Source: Ramlibacter terrae (lineage in GTDB: Bacteria > Pseudomonadota > Gammaproteobacteria > Burkholderiales > Burkholderiaceae_C). From it: DNA of 64,000 nucleotides. The position numbers were made by a program, and so were the translations under genes. Below are positions 62,281-64,000 of the stretch, piece after piece. The notes below the pieces were generated by a model, which was not told the origin of the DNA, searched no databases, and saw only the letters and a list, made by a program, of their open reading frames with translations. The first letter of the stretch is position 1. Each line of letters opens with the position of its first letter. The stretch lies in the NCBI GenBank assembly GCA_013127575.1, contig CP053418.1, positions 2,356,001 to 2,420,000 of the forward strand. Reading direction: 5' to 3'.

Positions 62281-62920
62281 ACCGGCCCTCGGCCGGCGCG
62301 TTGCGCCGGCAGTTGCGCCTGTACCGGTGACCGACGAGGGCTTGTGCCGCGGCCGCCCGCTGGCCGACGTCGTGGCCGCCGCTGTCGGGGCGGCGCCACC
62401 TGCGTGCAGCTGCGCGACAAGCACCGGGCACGCGCGAGTTCTGGCGCAGGCCATGGTGCTCAAGAGCCTGCTGGCAGCGTCCGGCGTGCCGCTGGTGGTG
62501 AACGACCGCGTCGACGTCGCGCTGGCCTGCGGCGCCGAGGGGCTGCACGGGGCAGGGCGACATGGCGCCCGAGGAAGCGCGCCGCCTGTTGCCGCCGCAT
62601 GTGTTCATCGGCTGGTCGGTGGAGACGCCGGCCGACGTCGCGCGCAGCGTCGCGTTGCCGGTGGATTACCCGGGCGTCAGCCCGGTCTTCGCCACGCCCA
62701 CCAAGACCGACACCAAGGCACCATGGGGCGTCGACGGCCTGCGCCGCGTGCGCGCGGCCACCCCGCTGCCGCTGGTGGCGATCGGCGGCATCCATCCGGC
62801 GAACGCACGGGAAGTCTTGCGGGCCGGCGCCGACGGCACGGCAGTGGTCAGCGCGCTGTGCGCGGCCGACGATCCCTGCGCGGCGGCGCGTTCCTTTTGC
62901 AGGAGATGAAGAACCCATGA
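62274..62920 (+). CDS. thiE: Thiamin-phosphate synthase
   Basis: Joins HMP-PP with thiazole phosphate. Motifs (rebuilt): [89 protein letters not shown]. Four breaks near 62330, 62444, 62455 and 62548 fit CCTGG; one near 62391 and one near 62897 are run-length losses. GTG start overlaps thiM by 7 bases with a GGAGG site. About 218 residues. Confidence 0.93.
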
Positions 62921-63753
62921 CGAGCACCCGCTACGCCCGCGTCCTTTCCATCGCCGGCTCCGACAGCGGCGGCGGCGCAGGCATCCAGGCCGACCTCAAG
63001 ACCTTCTCGGCGCTGGGCTGCTACGGCATGACCGCGGTCACTGCGCTGACGGCGCAGAACACACGCGGCGTCAGCGGCATCCATGCGGTGCCGCCCGCGT
63101 TCCTGAAGGCGCAACTGCAGGCGGTGATCGAAGACATCGGCGTCGACGCCGTCAAGATCGGCATGCTGCACGCGCCCGAGATCGTCGAAGTGGTCGCATG
63201 GGCCATCGACACCTACCGGCTGCCGAACGTGGTGCTCGACCCGGTGATGGTCGCCACCAGCGGCGACCGCCTGATCGCGCAGGAAACGGTGCAGGTGCTG
63301 GTGCGCGAACTCTTCCCGCGCTGCGTGCTGGTCACGCCGAACCTCGACGAGGTCAGCCTCCTGCTGGACCGGCCGGTCACCGAAGCCTCGGCGCTGCGGC
63401 AGGCTGCCGCCGACCTGATGGCGCTCGGCGCGCGCGCGGTGCTCGTGAAGGGCGGTCACCTGCAGGGCGACGAGGTCGTCGACGTGCTGGGACTCGCGGG
63501 CCCGCCGGTGTCGTTCGAGGAGATCCGCGCGCCGCGCATCGCCTGCACCAACACGCATGGCACCGGTTGCACGCTGTCGTCCGCCATCGCTTGCGGGCTC
63601 GCGCTGGGACACGACTTGCCCGAAGGCGTGCGGCAGGCCGCGGGCTTCGTGCGCGCGGCGATGGCCTCGGGCGCGACTGTGCGCACCGGCGGCGGCCATG
63701 GACCGCTGGATCACGGGCACGCGCCGGTGGCCAGCCGGCGCTTTGCGCTCTAG
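62917..63753 (+). CDS. thiD: Hydroxymethylpyrimidine/phosphomethylpyrimidine kinase
   Basis: Two-step kinase making HMP-PP. Intact 278 residues: VLSIAGSDSGGGAGIQADLK, TVNTRGVSGIH-type start, VVLDPVMVATSGDRLIAQET, ACTNTHGTGCTLSSAIACGL (anion-hole GTGC). ATG overlaps the thiE stop (ATGA). Confidence 0.96.
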   Translation: MTSTRYARVLSIAGSDSGGGAGIQADLKTFSALGCYGMTAVTALTAQNTRGVSGIHAVPPAFLKAQLQAVIEDIGVDAVKIGMLHAPEIVEVVAWAIDTYRLPNVVLDPVMVATSGDRLIAQETVQVLVRELFPRCVLVTPNLDEVSLLLDRPVTEASALRQAAADLMALGARAVLVKGGHLQGDEVVDVLGLAGPPVSFEEIRAPRIACTNTHGTGCTLSSAIACGLALGHDLPEGVRQAAGFVRAAMASGATVRTGGGHGPLDHGHAPVASRRFAL

Positions 63754-64000
63754 GCGCGCGGGCGCGTCGCGAAGGCGAGCGCGAAGCTCAGGGCCAGCGC
63801 CGGCAGCGCCGCGCCGGCGGCGGGCGCCCATTCGCGGCAAGCGTGGTACGTGGCGATGCCGGCGAACCAGATCGCGATCGGCACGGCGTGCGCCTTGCCC
63901 GTCCGTGCGAGCAGCGCTACCGCATCGGCGCCGAAAGCGAGCCGCCCGAGGATCACGCCGAACAGCGGCACGAACACCGAGCTGAGGATCAGCAGGAAGG
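63750..64000 (-). CDS. cytX: CytX/CodB-like permease, C-terminal end (cut by window)
   Basis: Last 80 or so residues of an NCS1-type permease: SVFVPLFGVILGRLAFGADA, VALLARTGKAHAVPIAIWFA, GIATYHACREW then a terminal helix. Position after thiD (convergent, overlapping by 4 bases) suggests the HMP permease CytX of the thiamin regulon. The rest lies outside the window. Confidence 0.6.
   Translation of the reverse strand, partial: FLLILSSVFVPLFGVILGRLAFGADAVALLARTGKAHAVPIAIWFAGIATYHACREWAPAAGAALPALALSFALAFATRPRA

Noticed and set aside
59347-62463. A 1038-codon minus-strand open frame across the TonB gene, both riboswitches and thiM
   Set aside because: It is antisense to conserved genes and in the wrong frame for the receptor for long stretches. 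It is open only because of high GC.

Overview
The window is GC-rich chromosomal DNA of a betaproteobacterium, most likely Burkholderiales/Comamonadaceae. The evidence is the gene families and their order: ilvBNC-pssA-leuA, a thiamine cluster, aat-bpt, an H+-pyrophosphatase and a PII gene. It carries one integrated mobile element of about 24.8 kb (34.1-58.9 kb). This assignment rests on gene content only.

Left host arm (1-34.1 kb). In order: the end of an RND efflux pump; a DUF4189 protein; a molybdenum-cofactor operon (moaA-mobA-moeA, minus strand); a three-gene cell-envelope cluster (secreted protein, Tat-type M48 protease, lipoprotein); an aldehyde dehydrogenase and a hydrolase divergent from a TetR regulator with two matching operators; membrane and soluble pyrophosphatases back to back; a FemAB-like protein, PII and a LOG protein; an ECF sigma factor operon; branched-chain amino-acid genes ilvB-ilvN-ilvC, pssA and two tandem leuA genes behind a leucine leader peptide and attenuator; a DD-peptidase; an IclR regulator; the aat-bpt N-end-rule pair; two PilZ proteins; an ABC substrate-binding protein; and small hypotheticals.

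Mobile element (34,111-58,892). It sits in the 3' end of a tRNA-Asn gene, shown by a 49/50-base direct repeat. It has a tyrosine integrase, a membrane protein, a thermonuclease-like protein, a control region with direct repeats, two HTH genes, a long plus-strand operon of small overlapping genes, replication-type HTH proteins, three large proteins resembling podovirus DNA-ejection proteins, an overprinted gene pair, secreted small proteins and an HNH-like cargo gene. I could recognise no terminase, portal, capsid, tail or lysis gene. It could be a satellite-like or decayed element.

Right host arm (58.9-64 kb). A TonB-dependent receptor and a thiM-thiE-thiD operon are divergent and each has its own TPP riboswitch. 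The end of a CytX-like permease follows. Together they form a thiamin uptake, salvage and synthesis locus.

Sequence quality. Around seventy reading frames are broken by small indels. In most of them the frame is restored by putting back a CC(A/T)GG site. I therefore treat the breaks as systematic sequencing errors at a probably methylated motif, not as pseudogenes, and give reconstructed gene spans.
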